Below are positions 36,451 through 46,837 of a DNA stretch of 64,000 bases, piece after piece. Origin of the DNA: Acanthosepion pharaonis (Eukaryota; Mollusca; Cephalopoda; Sepiida; Sepiidae); assembly GCA_903632075.3 (NCBI GenBank), contig CAHIKZ030004724.1, positions 4,534,001 to 4,598,000 on the forward strand, written 5' to 3'. Position 1 is the stretch's first letter. Each line of letters begins with the position of its first letter. Under the pieces are notes generated by a model, which worked only from the letters and a program-made list of their open reading frames with translations, was not told the DNA's origin and did not search any database. A program made the position numbers and the translations under genes.

Positions 36451-36869
36451 TGCTAAGGAAGAATTGAGCAAAGTACATATCAAGGGAATATCAAGAATAA
36501 AAGTTACACATTTATTGAGGCAACAGGGGCAATAATTTTGTCCTATGTTAAATGTTTCTTTGTTGTTTTTTTTTTTTTGTATTATTGTTTGACATTAAAA
36601 AAATTGTTGTGGGCATCACTGGACATTCTTTCAAATCCATTGTTTTATCATTTCTTAATTCATTTTCATAAAATGCACATGAAACTTCCATGAAAAATTC
36701 AGGTTTTACAGCTTTATTTGTAATTATGGAAAGTGGAGGGGGGTGAATAATTCTGTCCACAACTGTATATATGATGAAATCTAGTTTTCTCCTATGCTCA
36801 ATATCCGGGATAGACCGGGCATAAATATAAGAGTGGACACTGAGGTTAACACCCAACGGCGACTATCCA

Positions 36870-36981
<112 letters not shown>

Positions 36982-37000
36982 AAAAAACGATTAAAAGCAA

Positions 37001-37247
37001 TAATCAAGAATAAAAGTTACACATTTATAAAGGCAACAGGGATAATAATTTTACCCTATGTTAAATGTTTTTTGCATTATTGTTTGACATTAAAATAAAA
37101 TAAAAATTCTTATGGCATCACTGCACATTGTTTCAACTCAATTATTTCATAATTTATTAAAAAAATCCATATGAAGTTTCCATGAAAATTTGAGGTATTA
37201 CAACTTTATTTGTAATTATGGAAAGTGGGGGTGAATAATTGTTCAAA

Positions 37248-37250
<3 letters not shown>
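37001..37250. repeat. Second copy of the Tc1-like right arm
   Basis: This 250-bp segment repeats 36489-36765 in the same orientation, from TCAAGAATAAAAGTTACACA through the GTGAATAATT near the tip, with diverged bases. It lies between (TA)n at 36934-36979 and (AC)n from 37250. It is either a second truncated element or a local duplication. Confidence 0.8.

Positions 37251-37302
<52 letters not shown>
37250..37302. repeat. (AC)n-(AT)n compound microsatellite
   Basis: About 19 AC units then a short AT run, at the broken tip of the second Tc1-like right arm. Confidence 0.97.
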
Positions 37303-37303
<1 letters not shown>

Positions 37304-37334
37304 GTAAGCAAATATATGGATATAGATCCGACAG

Positions 37335-37690
37335 TATGAAGAAAAATATACGGAAAAAACAAATAAAAATCCTAATATGCAATTATGCTGTTTTAATGTT
37401 AATATAATGTCAATGTTGGACGTTTCGGTCTAATAGACCATCTTCAGGACATATTCATAAAACATAATTAACATAGACCATATTCAATTCAACATGAAAA
37501 AGACGATGGACATAAAAGCAAGACCAATCCGAACAGATAACTGAAATCTTTTATAAGATCAGCATTCCGTTTAAATATGATCACTTCGTCGTCACGTCTA
37601 TTAGACCGAAACGTCCGACGTTGACATTATATTAACATTAAAACAGCATAATTGCATATTAATTTTTTTGTTTTTTTTCCGTATATTTTC

Positions 37691-37698
<8 letters not shown>
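37335..37698. repeat. Foldback sequence with about 100-bp inverted arms
   Basis: The left arm 37335-37438 and right arm about 37597-37698 are reverse complements with a handful of differences. Both contain CAGCATAATTGCATAT (or its complement) and GACGTTTCGGTCTAATAGAC. About 160 bp separate them. The phrase pairing a clamp of TCTATTAGACC with CGAAACGTC resembles the 3' untranslated region of Penelope-like elements, so the arms may be two inverted Penelope tails. A (TA)n tract follows directly. Confidence 0.75.

Positions 37699-37748
<50 letters not shown>
37695..37748. repeat. (TA)n microsatellite
   Basis: About 26 TA units that start at the right end of the foldback sequence. Confidence 0.97.
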
Positions 37749-37749
<1 letters not shown>

Positions 37750-38540
37750 GTCAGTTTGATGAGTGAAATAATTTTGATTGGCACAATTTAGTCGGTGTTT
37801 AAGTCAAAGTGAAATCCAGGATTTTTGAATGCTGAAAATATAGTTCAGCAGATCTTCTTCTTTCGAAAGTTCCACAAAATTCTTTTCTTTTATTATTTCT
37901 CTTACTCTGATCAAAGATATGTTTTCCTGCCCAAAATTAGTGCATTTTATAATTAAAATAAATAAAATTACCAAACAAAAAGACAAAACTCTCCATTTGT
38001 ACTTATATTAACGAAGCTGAGACAAAGCATTAACTGTTAATGCAGTTAAGCTTACAGTTAACAAGAAAAAAAGTGGAAGTGACAAAGCAACAAATGGAGA
38101 TAAGATGTGATTGAGATAAGTAAAATAGTTTTCTATTTCCTGTGATTCACAAGGTTTGATAGTTTACCCCTTCCGGAGTATTGTATATCAGTCGTGAGAG
38201 ACTGAGATTTCGTTCGGAGTTTAACAGAAAGTAGTAGCCGAGGGAGACAAGCGGAGGAAATCATCACTATTTAGTCAAGAGAAATATTCCACAAATTATC
38301 GCATCGTCGTAGTTGAGAAATTGTTGTTGCTGCTGGCCGAAGTCATCGTTGTTGATGGAAACGCCTTTGGTGTCGATGATGGTTGAGTTTGTTTGTCGTG
38401 GGGGTCTGTCGCTAATGCAAGCCCGGTCGGATCTGACACTTTGGGTGAAATCGGGTGTTGGCTTTACAGCCAGTGGCTCAGAAACGGCTGCTGTGAAAAC
38501 CGAGTGGACTTTTTCTGATTGGCCAGAAAAGGTGTTATAT
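37749..38540. other. No recognised gene
   Basis: Overlapping frames on both strands near 38270-38570 are GC-richer than the surroundings but show no recognisable domain. Confidence 0.6.
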
Positions 38541-38765
38541 GGTTGCGTCATAGATAGCGGCTCGGATTGAGGAAACGGAGAGCCGAGTTCGAATCCCAGT
38601 CAAATCCATTACATTCACTTACGTGCTAATACCCCCTTGGCAAAGGTATGAATTTTCTTCTTCTTCCCCCTAGCTATGGGTAAATAGCAGCTAGCTATCG
38701 GTAAATAGCAGGACAGACCAGATTCTATAGCCTTGGATGGCAACTGGTCTACCGCAGAAAGAAAT
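38541..38765 (+). repeat. SINE-A copy, left part (split by LINE)
   Basis: Contains GAGTTCGAATCCCAGT, CATTACATTCACTTACG and CTGGTCTACCGCAGAAAG. A small duplication of the TATGGGTAAATAGCAG block is present. It is interrupted at 38765 by the LINE at 38766-40566. Confidence 0.88.
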
Positions 38766-38770
38766 CATCA

Positions 38771-39320
38771 TCATCTTGCGGCCTCAGCCGAGATTGAACT
38801 CACTACACCTCTCCAGTATTCCCTATCTGTCATAGCACCTAAAAGATCTTCCTTAGGGATCAATGTGTCACGTTTTATCCTATCTGGAAAGGTTAACTTG
38901 CGTGATCGATTGACAGATGATGGGTGCCTCCAGAGTACAAATGATGACACAAGTTCATCTGTGGCACGTGCACAATGCCCGGCCAACTGGACACGTCTCT
39001 TACAAACTAAAGTTGATACTCTTGGCAAGTCACCATATATCATTTCTAGATTTGGGTGGTTTCGCCACGAGAGATTAAGCACTCTTCTTAAAAGACGTGT
39101 ATAACATCCATCTAAACGACGCTGTTGTTTTGCTGAGAGAGTCCAAGTTTCAGAGCCATAGAGTAAGATTGGCTCAATAAGTACGCGGAAAAGTTGGATT
39201 TTGAATTGACGAGCAAGATTGGATTTCCAGATCTTATCCATTTTGTTACAAGCAGTCCATGCTATACATTTTCTAATGTTGAAGTCTTTCTCAGAGTTCT
39301 TGATGTGTGACACATTTGAC
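38771..39320 (-). pseudogene. LINE reverse transcriptase, C-terminal part in a shifted frame
   Basis: Continues the preceding frame after the shift near 39310. It reads SHIKNSEKDFNIRKCIAW, then LYGSETWTLSAKQQRRLDGC, WRNHPNLEMIYGDLPR and REYWRGVVSS. This is the usual post-polymerase region of RTE-like elements, ending with SISAEAAR and a stop near the element's 3' end. Apart from the single frameshift the 600 codons are open, so the copy is comparatively young. Confidence 0.9.
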
Positions 39321-40566
39321 GATGTTATCTGAGAGTGTTTTGATCTCATGATTGTTGCGAATGTTAATTGGCATACACTCAGTTTTAGTTTCATTTAGGT
39401 GAAGACCTGCACAGTTAGCTGCTGATTCAAGAGAAGAAAGGAGTGCTTGGGCACTAATGAGGTTGTCAGACAACAGTGCAATGTCATCAGCAAAATCAGC
39501 GTCGGTGATGTAGAGTGCAGGATAACGTGAGCTTCTTCTAGGCTGATACATCAGACCATTTTCTTTGATTGTATCCACTGATATACGCATGATGTAGTCT
39601 ATTACAATGATGAAAAGGAAAGGTGCAAGTGTATCACCTTGGAGAATGCCAGCCAGAATATAGAAAGGTTCTGTTTCTCCATCTGGGGTCAGGACAGTGG
39701 CCTGTGTGTTGGTGTACAATACTTTGATTGCTTCAATGATTTCTACTGGTATGCCGTAGAGTTTAAGAATTTCAAACATAGTCTCGCGGTTGACTGAGTC
39801 GAAAGCTTTGTTGAATTCTACAAAGATAAGAGCTGCAGTTTTGTTGCAGAATGTGATTTCCTCAATTATTCTACGCGATGTAAGGATTTGTCCAAGAGTG
39901 GAACGACCTGGGCGGAAACCATTTTGGTTTTTGCGTAGAATAGGTCCAACTTCAGCGCGAATTCGATTTAGAAGAAGCTTGTTATAAATTTTCGCAGCTT
40001 TAGGAAGCAACGAAATACCGCGATAATTGGTTGGTAATGTCAAATCGCCCTTTTTGGGGATAGGGATGATTTGCGATCGTAGCCAGATGGTTGGTGAAAC
40101 GTGGCTGGCCTTTGCATAATTACACAGATCAAGAAGTAATTGGTGAAAAATAGGGTCCTTCCACAAGATGACCGGAATCTTGTCAGGACCAAGAGCTTTG
40201 TTCATTGTCTTCATTAGAACACATTTCAACTCTGCAATGGTGAACTCTCCTGTTGATATGTTCAAAGCACTACTAATTTGGACTTTTGGGAGGGACACGT
40301 GACCAGAAAGACTTGCGGGATTACCAAGGAAGTCTTTGAAATGAGAAAACCAATTACCAAGCCGTTGCTTACGGCTGCCACCTTTAATTGTTGGTGGAGG
40401 TTTTGATCCCTTTCCCACTAGTTCATTTATAGTTTTCCAAGCTGCAGAGTGTTGTTGGTTGATATGAAGATGGGAAATATCAGTTATTTTCCCATTTATA
40501 TAAGCTTCTTCAGCTTCAACATAAGCATGGTCGAGGGATTTTTTTGCAGCTGTTAACTTCTTCTTA
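39291..40566 (-). pseudogene. LINE reverse transcriptase, core domain
   Basis: An open frame of 375 codons (40418-39291) extends upstream without a stop to about 40566. It contains the polymerase motifs in order: NYRGISLLPKAAKIYNKLL, QNGFRPGRST, FVEFNKAFDSVNRE (usually D where E follows V), GILQGDTLAPFLF, and FADDIALLS, which carries the catalytic aspartates. It belongs to an RTE-like non-LTR clade, though I cannot fix the clade without comparison. The apurinic endonuclease domain expected upstream is absent. The frame ends at 39291 because about 25 bp expected around a DFKYLG-like motif are missing, shifting the frame into the next piece. Confidence 0.92.
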
Positions 40567-40629
40567 GTCAGTCATCTATCGGAAGATACATGATCGCCTA
40601 AGCGTGTATCACGCATGACAGATAACTGA
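40567..40629 (+). repeat. SINE-A copy, tail (right of LINE)
   Basis: Carries the family's terminal GATACATGATCGCCTAAGCG and GTGTATCACGCATGAC. Together with 38541-38765 it makes one SINE lacking about 30 bp at the LINE insertion point. Confidence 0.85.
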
Positions 40630-40882
40630 ATCAGAGAGCCGAGTTCGAATTCCAGTCGAATCCATTACATTCACCTACTTGCTAATAGCCTTGGGAAAGG
40701 TATGAATCGTCTTCTTCTCCCCCATAACTATGGGTAAATAGCAGGACAGACCAGGTTCTATAACCTTGGTTGGCAATTGGTCTACCGCAAAAAGAAATGG
40801 CAACCTGCCGCGAGAAAATATCTGCCTCGTCAGTCGAAAGATACATGATCGCCTAAGCGTGTATCACTCATGGCGCATAACT
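40630..40882 (+). repeat. SINE-A copy, head-truncated, abutting the previous tail
   Basis: Begins directly at GAGAGCCGAGTTCGAATTCC without the A-box part, and runs through every later block to GCGTGTATCACTCATGG. It directly follows another SINE-A tail, so two copies lie head to tail. Confidence 0.88.
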
Positions 40883-41159
40883 GACTCATGTTGGATGTGG
40901 GTGTGAGAACCAGGGCGCGATTAAGGTTTGGTTTTGTCATATGAGCTGTGGATGTCGAAGTGAGCAATTTAGTTTGAGTTAAAGACTTCCGACAGGTTAC
41001 GACAGCTTCAACTAACAATGATATTAATGGTGAGGTTTTGTGTCCTCATTAAATGTTAAGATTTCTGACAAAAATACCATTCCGAATTTAGTCATAATCA
41101 ACACACAAAAAGCTTTTTCTTAACCCACAGGCGTCGACACAAAGATATTTTTTTTCATT

Positions 41160-41475
41160 TTATGTGCCATGTCCCTTCAGGACGTAGGCGATCATGGCTC
41201 TCCACTTCCCCTTATCCCTTGCAGCTCTCAATAAGTTTCGTCCCTCTGCCACCTCCCCCAGGCCATGTTCTGTCATCCACTTGCTTAAGCCCGCCAGCTA
41301 TGTCATGCGTCTCTTTCCCTTGTCTCTCTTTCCCTCTATTCGACCTGTAGGTATGATTCTCCAGGCCCTCGTGTACTAGAAATTTCATCTGCTTCTTCCT
41401 GATGTTAAGTATAAGCTTCCTCCTTGTTTACATCCTCTCCAAAAGCTCATCGTTGCTCACACACTCGGTCAATGA
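41160..41475 (-). pseudogene. RTE-type LINE C-terminal fragment
   Basis: The minus strand reads ECVSNDELLERM, RRKLILNIRKKQMKFL and GLENHTYRSNRGKERQGK, and ends near 41165 in a KGTWH-like tail. It is a separate, 5'-truncated copy from the one at 41690. Confidence 0.8.
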
Positions 41476-41595
41476 TATTCTTTTTTTTAAGAACTAAAAG
41501 GGTACTGAAAACTTCTCTCGAACCTTACCAAAATAATTAAATAAGACTCAAAAAATATATTTTTGAGAGTTGGTGCTTGCATAATTTAATAAAAG

Positions 41596-41668
41596 TGAAC
41601 TGGCTCAGTCCGAGTTCGAACACTGACCACCTAATTTTCTTTCCGAGTCACTAACCACTACCAATCCT
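41596..41668 (-). repeat. SINE-A head fragment
   Basis: Inverted tRNA-like head: the reverse strand reads GGTTAGTGACTCGG and a B-box-like GTTCGAACTCGG. The body is missing. Confidence 0.6.
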
Positions 41669-41689
41669 GCACTTCTCATTTATAATTGT

Positions 41690-42553
41690 TCTTCTTCTGT
41701 GTGCCGCGTCTCCAGGACATGGGCGATCATAGCTCTCCACAACTTCCTATCCCTTGTGGCCGTTAGCAGTTTTTTTCCTATGCTAAGGCTCCCTAACCCT
41801 GTTCCGTCGAGCATTCACATAAGCTGGCTAGGTAGGTGGCTCGCTGCCTTTCCCTATCTCCCTTGCTCGCGATATGCCCTTTTGGGGATCAAGTCTTTCA
41901 AGCCCCACTTCCTCATTTTGTGACCAAAAAATTCCAGCTGTCTCTGATTCTGAGTATAAATGTTCTTTTTGTTATCGTTTTCTTTAAAACAGCTTCGTTG
42001 TTTACTCGCTCCGTCCATAGAATTCTCAGTATCGTTCTGTTACCGCTAGTTTTTTTTTTCCTCATCTGTGGATAGATTGTCCAGCATTCATTGACATATA
42101 AGAAGATGGATATTGCATAACAGTCCAACATACTTTTCTTTGTTTCCTACGATATTTTTCCTCTTACTCAAGACTTTGCTTAGTTTTTGGAATGTTTCTT
42201 TTGCTAATCTAATGTGTACTTCAGATCTCGGTGTCACATTTTCCACTCTCTGTTAAAAAAGTTCCCAGATATTTAAACTTCTGCATCTGCTTGATGTTGA
42301 CATCTTCAGTTTGTAACTTGCATTCTGGGCTTTTCCTTTTGCTGATGACCATGCTTTCTGTCTTCTCGCACTTGATGGCTAGTCCCTTTTTCTCGTTTTC
42401 TTTTACTACGCTGTTTGGGAGGGCCTGTAGTTTGCTTCCCGTGTCAACCATCAGCACAGTGTCAACTGCGTATCTTATATTGTTAAAATTACGCCCACCG
42501 ATAATAAAATCTTGTAGGGTCTCCAGCTTACTTTGGCTAGCCACACTGTAGAG
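41690..42553 (-). pseudogene. RTE-type LINE fragment (interrupted by hAT)
   Basis: The minus strand reads LQDFIIGGRNFNNIRYAVD (the catalytic YADD has become YAVD), IKCEKTESMVISKRKS and MQKFKYLGTFLTESGKCDTE (42540-42225). A frame change follows, then WTERVNNEAVLKKTI and, after another shift, a tail ending in RKLWRAMIAHVLE at about 41693. This order is that of RTE/BovB-like reverse transcriptases. The sequence is interrupted at 42554 by a hAT-type element and resumes at 42822. Confidence 0.85.
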
Positions 42554-42821
42554 CAACTTTTTTCACTTCAGGGCGCACTTGTCAAATATCTAAAAATCTT
42601 GGGCGTACCTTAAATTTTAATAAAGAAATCTAAGTCTGGAAATTTCAAAACAGGAAAATAATAAAGAAGTCTCCTGAAATAAGCATTTGTTTTTAAGACG
42701 TTACATTGGACGGTGTCTAATTTTTTAAAAATAAAGATTTTTTTTTAAATATAAAAATAATTATAAATTATATTTCTGTTAACTTGGGGATCACCTGGCT
42801 ACTTTTCAGGGAGAAACGCTG
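42554..42821. mobile_element. hAT-type non-autonomous transposon with perfect 8-bp target duplication
   Basis: A 268-bp insertion is flanked by CTGTAGAG at 42546-42553 and again at 42822-42829. The tips read inward as CAACTTTTTTCACTTCAGGG and CAGCGTTTCTCCCTGAAAAG, an imperfect hAT-like inverted repeat. Deleting it with one target copy restores the LINE's local reading frame (NLYS), which proves the boundaries. It has no coding capacity. Confidence 0.9.
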
Positions 42822-42850
42822 CTGTAGAGGTTGAACAAATCTGGGGAAAA
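42822..42850 (-). pseudogene. RTE-type LINE, stub beyond the hAT insertion
   Basis: On the minus strand this reads PDLFNLYS, the residues that normally precede the segment starting at 42553. It ends at an A-rich run, so the LINE is truncated here. Confidence 0.7.
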
Positions 42851-43342
42851 AAAAAAAAAAAAAGAAATAAAAGAAAACACATCCTTTATCATATGTCCCT
42901 TTCTATTTTTGTAATTACTAAATTCATTTTCTATCCGTATGCAGGTGAATTTGCTCCTAGTATAAGTTTTCGACTATTCTAACATCATTTCCAAGTAGAT
43001 CGAGTTTTCCCTAACAGTTCAAATAGATCCGTGTGTCGTACATGTATAATTAGGTATGTGTAAAAGTTTCCAGTTAAAAACAAGTTTCAAAAGTTTATTC
43101 AACCTATAGCTTTTAAACAGGGGCGTCGTCGAGGAATTTTGTAGACACCTAGCAAATGAATTATTGGGGTACCGCTATGGAGGGATAGTGAGCAAGGTCA
43201 TTTTGTAGGCGGCGGCTACTCCAATGAGTGTTATACTCAATTAGCGTCCTACAAATGTCACCGTGTGATGTGTTTATTCATTTTAATTAAGCAAGAGCGA
43301 CGTCTAATAAACTAGCAAAATTAGCAAGTCGATATTCTTCTT

Positions 43343-43531
43343 CTATGTGCCGTGTCCTTTCAGGGCGTTAGCGATCATGGCTCTCCACAACTTCCTTCCC
43401 ATTGTAGTTCCCAATAAATGTTGTCTTTTCGTTATCTCTCCCAAACCTTGCTCCATCATCCATTCACCTAAGCTCGCCAGATAGGTTATGCGTTGTTTTC
43501 CCCCGTCTCTCTTGCCTTCGATCTGTCCTGT
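43343..43531 (-). pseudogene. RTE-type LINE C-terminal fragment
   Basis: An open stretch reads LTGQIEGKRDGGKQRITYLA, GEWMMEQGLGEI and RKLWRAMIANALKGHGT then stop. The last residues are the common C-terminus of all RTE copies here, so the stop at 43343 is the natural one. Confidence 0.85.
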
Positions 43532-44340
43532 GAGTAAATATATGCATGCTATTTGCACAAATTATGATGTTAAGTGATACTTAATAATATGTACATTTTT
43601 TACATATCCTCTCGATTAATAATACACTCCTAATAAAAAGAAAAAAAAGGTGGGAAGTTACACACAATACCATTTTTTAATCGCTTGGAAACAGGGACTG
43701 ATGGGGATATTATTACTAGTAGTAATAGTAGTAGTATTGCTGTTGTTGTTAAATACTAATAAGATAATAACAATACATGGGTGGGATTAAAGTTTTATCT
43801 GGAAAAGCAATGAACCCTGGATGAAGAGAAATGGTCAGTTCTGTCTGAACTTCTAGGATAATTTCATTATTTACACTATTTGCATTCAGATTATTGTCGT
43901 CGTCTTTGTTGTTGTCATCACAACTTTTCGGCTCATGTTTAAAACCTCCCAGGGCATTGAATAGAAAAGGCTACTTTTTTTTCCTAGTTGCATTTCACCC
44001 CTAATTCCTCAACATCGTACTCCACTCACAATCACTTGAATTAGAATATTCCCGTCGCCAACGGAAGAATTTATATTTGTCTTCAAAAAGCCAGATTGTT
44101 GGATGGTTAGGTCCTACTAAACACTTCTGTCGGCTTTATTCCCCTACTATCTTTACTTAGCCCAATTGCAGTTCAAGGTGGCATTCAGAATAGTGCAATG
44201 GCTAGCATGTTCCTTTTGCACCGGGGATCTGTTTTTAAATGTACCTACAAAGAAGCTGGTGGTTTGAAATGAGAGTTTCCTTCTCCTAGATTCGTTGCAC
44301 CCAGGGCTATAGCACACAGACTGTACTGCTATTTTATCCA

Positions 44341-44478
44341 TAGCTGGGGGGAATATATGGATTCATACCGTTCACACGGATATTAACACACAAGTGAATG
44401 TAAGGAACTCGACTGGGATTCGAACTAGGCTTACCGATTCCTCTATCTGAGTCGCTAACCATTACGCCACCGTGCATT
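44341..44478 (-). repeat. SINE-A partial copy
   Basis: The reverse strand shows the head GGCGTAATGGTTAGCGACTC, the B box GTTCGAATCCC and the body to GGTATGAATCC. The tail is missing. Confidence 0.8.
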
Positions 44479-44796
44479 CTATATTATTCCCAACGCTTTA
44501 TTTAAAACTCAGTCAATGTATACACATTAAATGTTGTATGCACATGTAAGTCACTCACGCACAATATACACCAAAGCATAGTAATATTCATTACGTACGC
44601 GCATGCGTGTGACATACAGACAGCGTGTGACGTACAGAGAATCGGCTCTTTTTTTCAATATAAACTAGGCTTTCAGACTAGTGATTCTAAATTGAACATT
44701 ACAAATCCAGACGCTCTTAGAAGAATTTACTTATATTTACTAAATAAACATTGGTTCCTTAAAGCTACAAATCAAGTATGTTTTATCTTTTGAGCT

Positions 44797-44897
44797 ATAA
44801 GAAAGAGTGAGTGTAATAAGAAGAGTGAATGTAATAAAAAAAAGTGGGTATAATAAGAAAGAGTGAGTGTAATAAGAAGAGTGACTGTACGTTTAAT
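44797..44897 (+). repeat. Degenerate tandem repeat, unit about 18 bp
   Basis: Five units of the type GTGTAATAAGAAGAGTGA, with an AG-rich core and one unit altered to GGGTATAAT. Confidence 0.8.
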
Positions 44898-45832
44898 TAC
44901 TCGGTAATGGTTGCCGAGATATACCGCAAGACATTTCTTTACTAAGCAGCTAACGAGATGTCGCATGAAAACTTGTCCTGGGTCTTTCTATTCTATCAGA
45001 GAATTGAATAGGGATTCAACACGATATCGTAAATTTCAATTAAGGCCCTGAAAGCAATGATTGTCCTGTTTAAGTTATTCGTCGATACAAGATCATTAAA
45101 ACTATATCACAATGTCGTACAAGAAACTTAAAGTTTTCTTGCCACTGGTTTGAAAGCTACGCCCGCATTTCCCAAAATTTGCTGGTAATTTCTTTATGAA
45201 TTATAGAAGTACGTGTTTACTATTTTATGCGATTACTGGGAATGTAAAAGCGAACTGGCCACTCTCTAAAGGTAGTACTGGAAGATTGTCGGAAAACCAT
45301 AGTTTGTGGAGAAACTATGAAATCGGGAATGGCTGATCACGTGTGTAGAGAAAATGGTATGACCAACACCATTGGAACAAAGAATAATAGCGATCAACAT
45401 TGAGGAATAAGATAGTATCAACGCACATGCTAGGCTCAGAAAACCTCCCAGTAGGCTTAGTATATAACTAAACACTATATTGGAGTTTTTGATCAAGGAT
45501 GGATATTAGGTTTAAGAATCTAAAATTAAGTCAGGTGGTTATTTTATGTGAAACTCTATAACCGAATGTATGAAAGAGTGTAATAAGATTACCTGGTAAT
45601 TGTGAGTTATAGGACACACAGTGGAATCCAAGAGAGCAAGTATAAGCGGCAAGAATTAATTAGTAAAAGAACGGAATAATAGTGGAATTAATTAACACTC
45701 GTTATCTCTCATAGCATAGGCAGAGCAAATGAGAACTATATATGTCTGTGAATTGAATAAAAGTTTAAGTCCGAAGTTAAAAAAAACCCAAAAAACAAAC
45801 AAACAAAAAAAAACGTTGCTGAAGAAGGTACC

Positions 45833-46586
45833 TGTTGTAACCGAGGGAAGGTTACTGAATAGAATAATCAAACGAAGGTTGGTAAGGAATGATAATACTT
45901 AGGACAAGAACAACATATATAAGATTCGCCAGCGGCGCGTAGAAGAAGTAGTCAACTGCTAGAAGTGAGTCAAGTGAATTCCACAATGAATCTTCAACTG
46001 CAAGATATCTACCAACCGCAAGATATCTACCAACCGCCCCACGCTGTCAGATGTGGCATAAGGCCGAAATTAATGTGGGGCATCCGAGCTCGTGTGCTGG
46101 ACCAAAATACCCCGTAGACCCCGTATAAAACGGGGTTGAGTAGCTGTTTCCCGAGACGAGAATCTGCCCTTCGACATAGCCTCGTCTGGGGATCCTCTCT
46201 GCCTCCGGGTAGAGAGTTTGCCCAGCACAGCTGGAGACGAATCTCCGACTACAGGATATCTACCAACAGCTTCACGCGGTCAGATGTCGCACAGAGCCGA
46301 ATTTAATGTTGGATATCCGAGCTAGTAGGTTCAGCCAAAAATTCTCCGTAGACCCCGTAAAAAACAGAGTCGGGTAGCTGTTTCCCGAGACAAGACACTG
46401 CCCTTCGACATAGCTTCGACATAACTCGGAGGCAGAGAGTTTGACCAGCACAGCTGGAGACGAATCTCCAGCTGCAGACCAACATACAGTATTTACTACT
46501 GTATTTATATGAATAGGGACATACCCATTATTATTATAGCATAGGTATGCTACAATAGTACCTAAGTTGACCGAAACATTGTAACA
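45833..46586 (+). mobile_element. Possible solo LTR
   Basis: The region begins TGTTGTAACC and ends ATTGTAACA, giving the short inverted TGTT...AACA ends typical of LTRs. A TATATAAG promoter-like box at about 45917-45925 is followed by GC-richer sequence. No clean 4-6 bp target duplication, primer-binding site or coding region is visible, so this rests on ends and promoter-like content only. Other explanations, such as a satellite segment, are possible. Confidence 0.3.
46032..46482 (+). repeat. Two diverged tandem copies of about 230 bp
   Basis: 46032-46264 and 46265-46482 align along their length. Both hold GTCAGATGT, CCGTAGACCCCGTA, GTAGCTGTTTCCCGAGAC, CTGCCCTTCGACATAG and CAGCACAGCTGGAGACGAAT. 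They are distinctly GC-richer than the surroundings. Short hairpins (GCTGGAGA/TCTCCAGC at about 46455-46474 and CCCCGT/ACGGGG at about 46118-46134) lie inside. Confidence 0.9.
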
Positions 46587-46619
46587 ACCAAAATGATGTC
46601 ATTTGGTATATTGGCGCCT

Positions 46620-46837
46620 TTTTTTTTTTTACTAATATTGACCAAGAGCCACTCAAGGTAGATGGTTACTGTGTGGAGTTATATTAGCGTAGGAAAGGAC
46701 CAATGTTAGGGGGTATAGAAATGAAGGAACCTGAAACGCAATCCTAAACAATAGACAAGGGATGAACCTCTACCCCTATTGAAAAGATCGGGAAGTTTAT
46801 GAACCGTACGATAGGCGAAACTATTTTTCTCACTATT
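46620..46837 (-). repeat. Dispersed repeat family X, copy 2
   Basis: Inverted relative to the copy at 12045-12375. It shares AGCCACTCAAGGTAGA, TATTAGCGTA and CCTAAACAATA blocks. It is about 110 bp shorter through a missing central part. Confidence 0.72.

Larger units (their letters stand above)
34759..36765. mobile_element. Tc1-like element (non-autonomous remnant) hosting the mariner
   Basis: The right end reads inward as CAGTTGTGGACAGAATTATT and the left end as TTTGTGGACAGAATTATTCG. The tips are followed by TA on the right (36766-36767) and by a long (TA)n tract on the left, where the first bases have decayed. Removing the inserted mariner leaves about 760 bp. No transposase frame of its own is visible. 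An inner GGACAAAATTATTGCCCC at about 36525-36542 (minus strand) and TCAAAAATTATTCGCTCC at about 34924 resemble the tip, suggesting internal direct repeats in each arm. Confidence 0.75.
38766..40566 (-). mobile_element. LINE (RTE-like), 5'-truncated, inserted into a SINE
   Basis: About 1.8 kb of non-LTR element with its 3' end at 38766, which finishes in a short ATG repeat on the minus strand. Its 5' break is at about 40566. Both breaks lie inside a copy of the window's commonest SINE: the SINE's left part ends at 38765 and its tail resumes at 40567, lacking about 30 bp relative to the neighbouring SINE copy. A short target deletion on insertion would explain this. Confidence 0.88.
43532..45832. 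other. No recognised gene apart from a SINE-A piece
   Basis: Includes a small AGT-rich run (43715-43740) and the 18-bp tandem repeat at 44797. Short frames only. Confidence 0.6.

Noticed and set aside
38733..39104. 123-codon plus-strand frame as a gene
   Set aside because: It is a shadow of the LINE reverse transcriptase on the other strand.
42231..42551. 106-codon plus-strand frame as a gene
   Set aside because: It is a shadow of the RTE reverse transcriptase on the minus strand.
46600..46616. TTGGCGCC as an LTR-retrotransposon primer-binding site
   Set aside because: It is only 7-8 bp, is not followed by further tRNA complementarity, and runs into a T tract.
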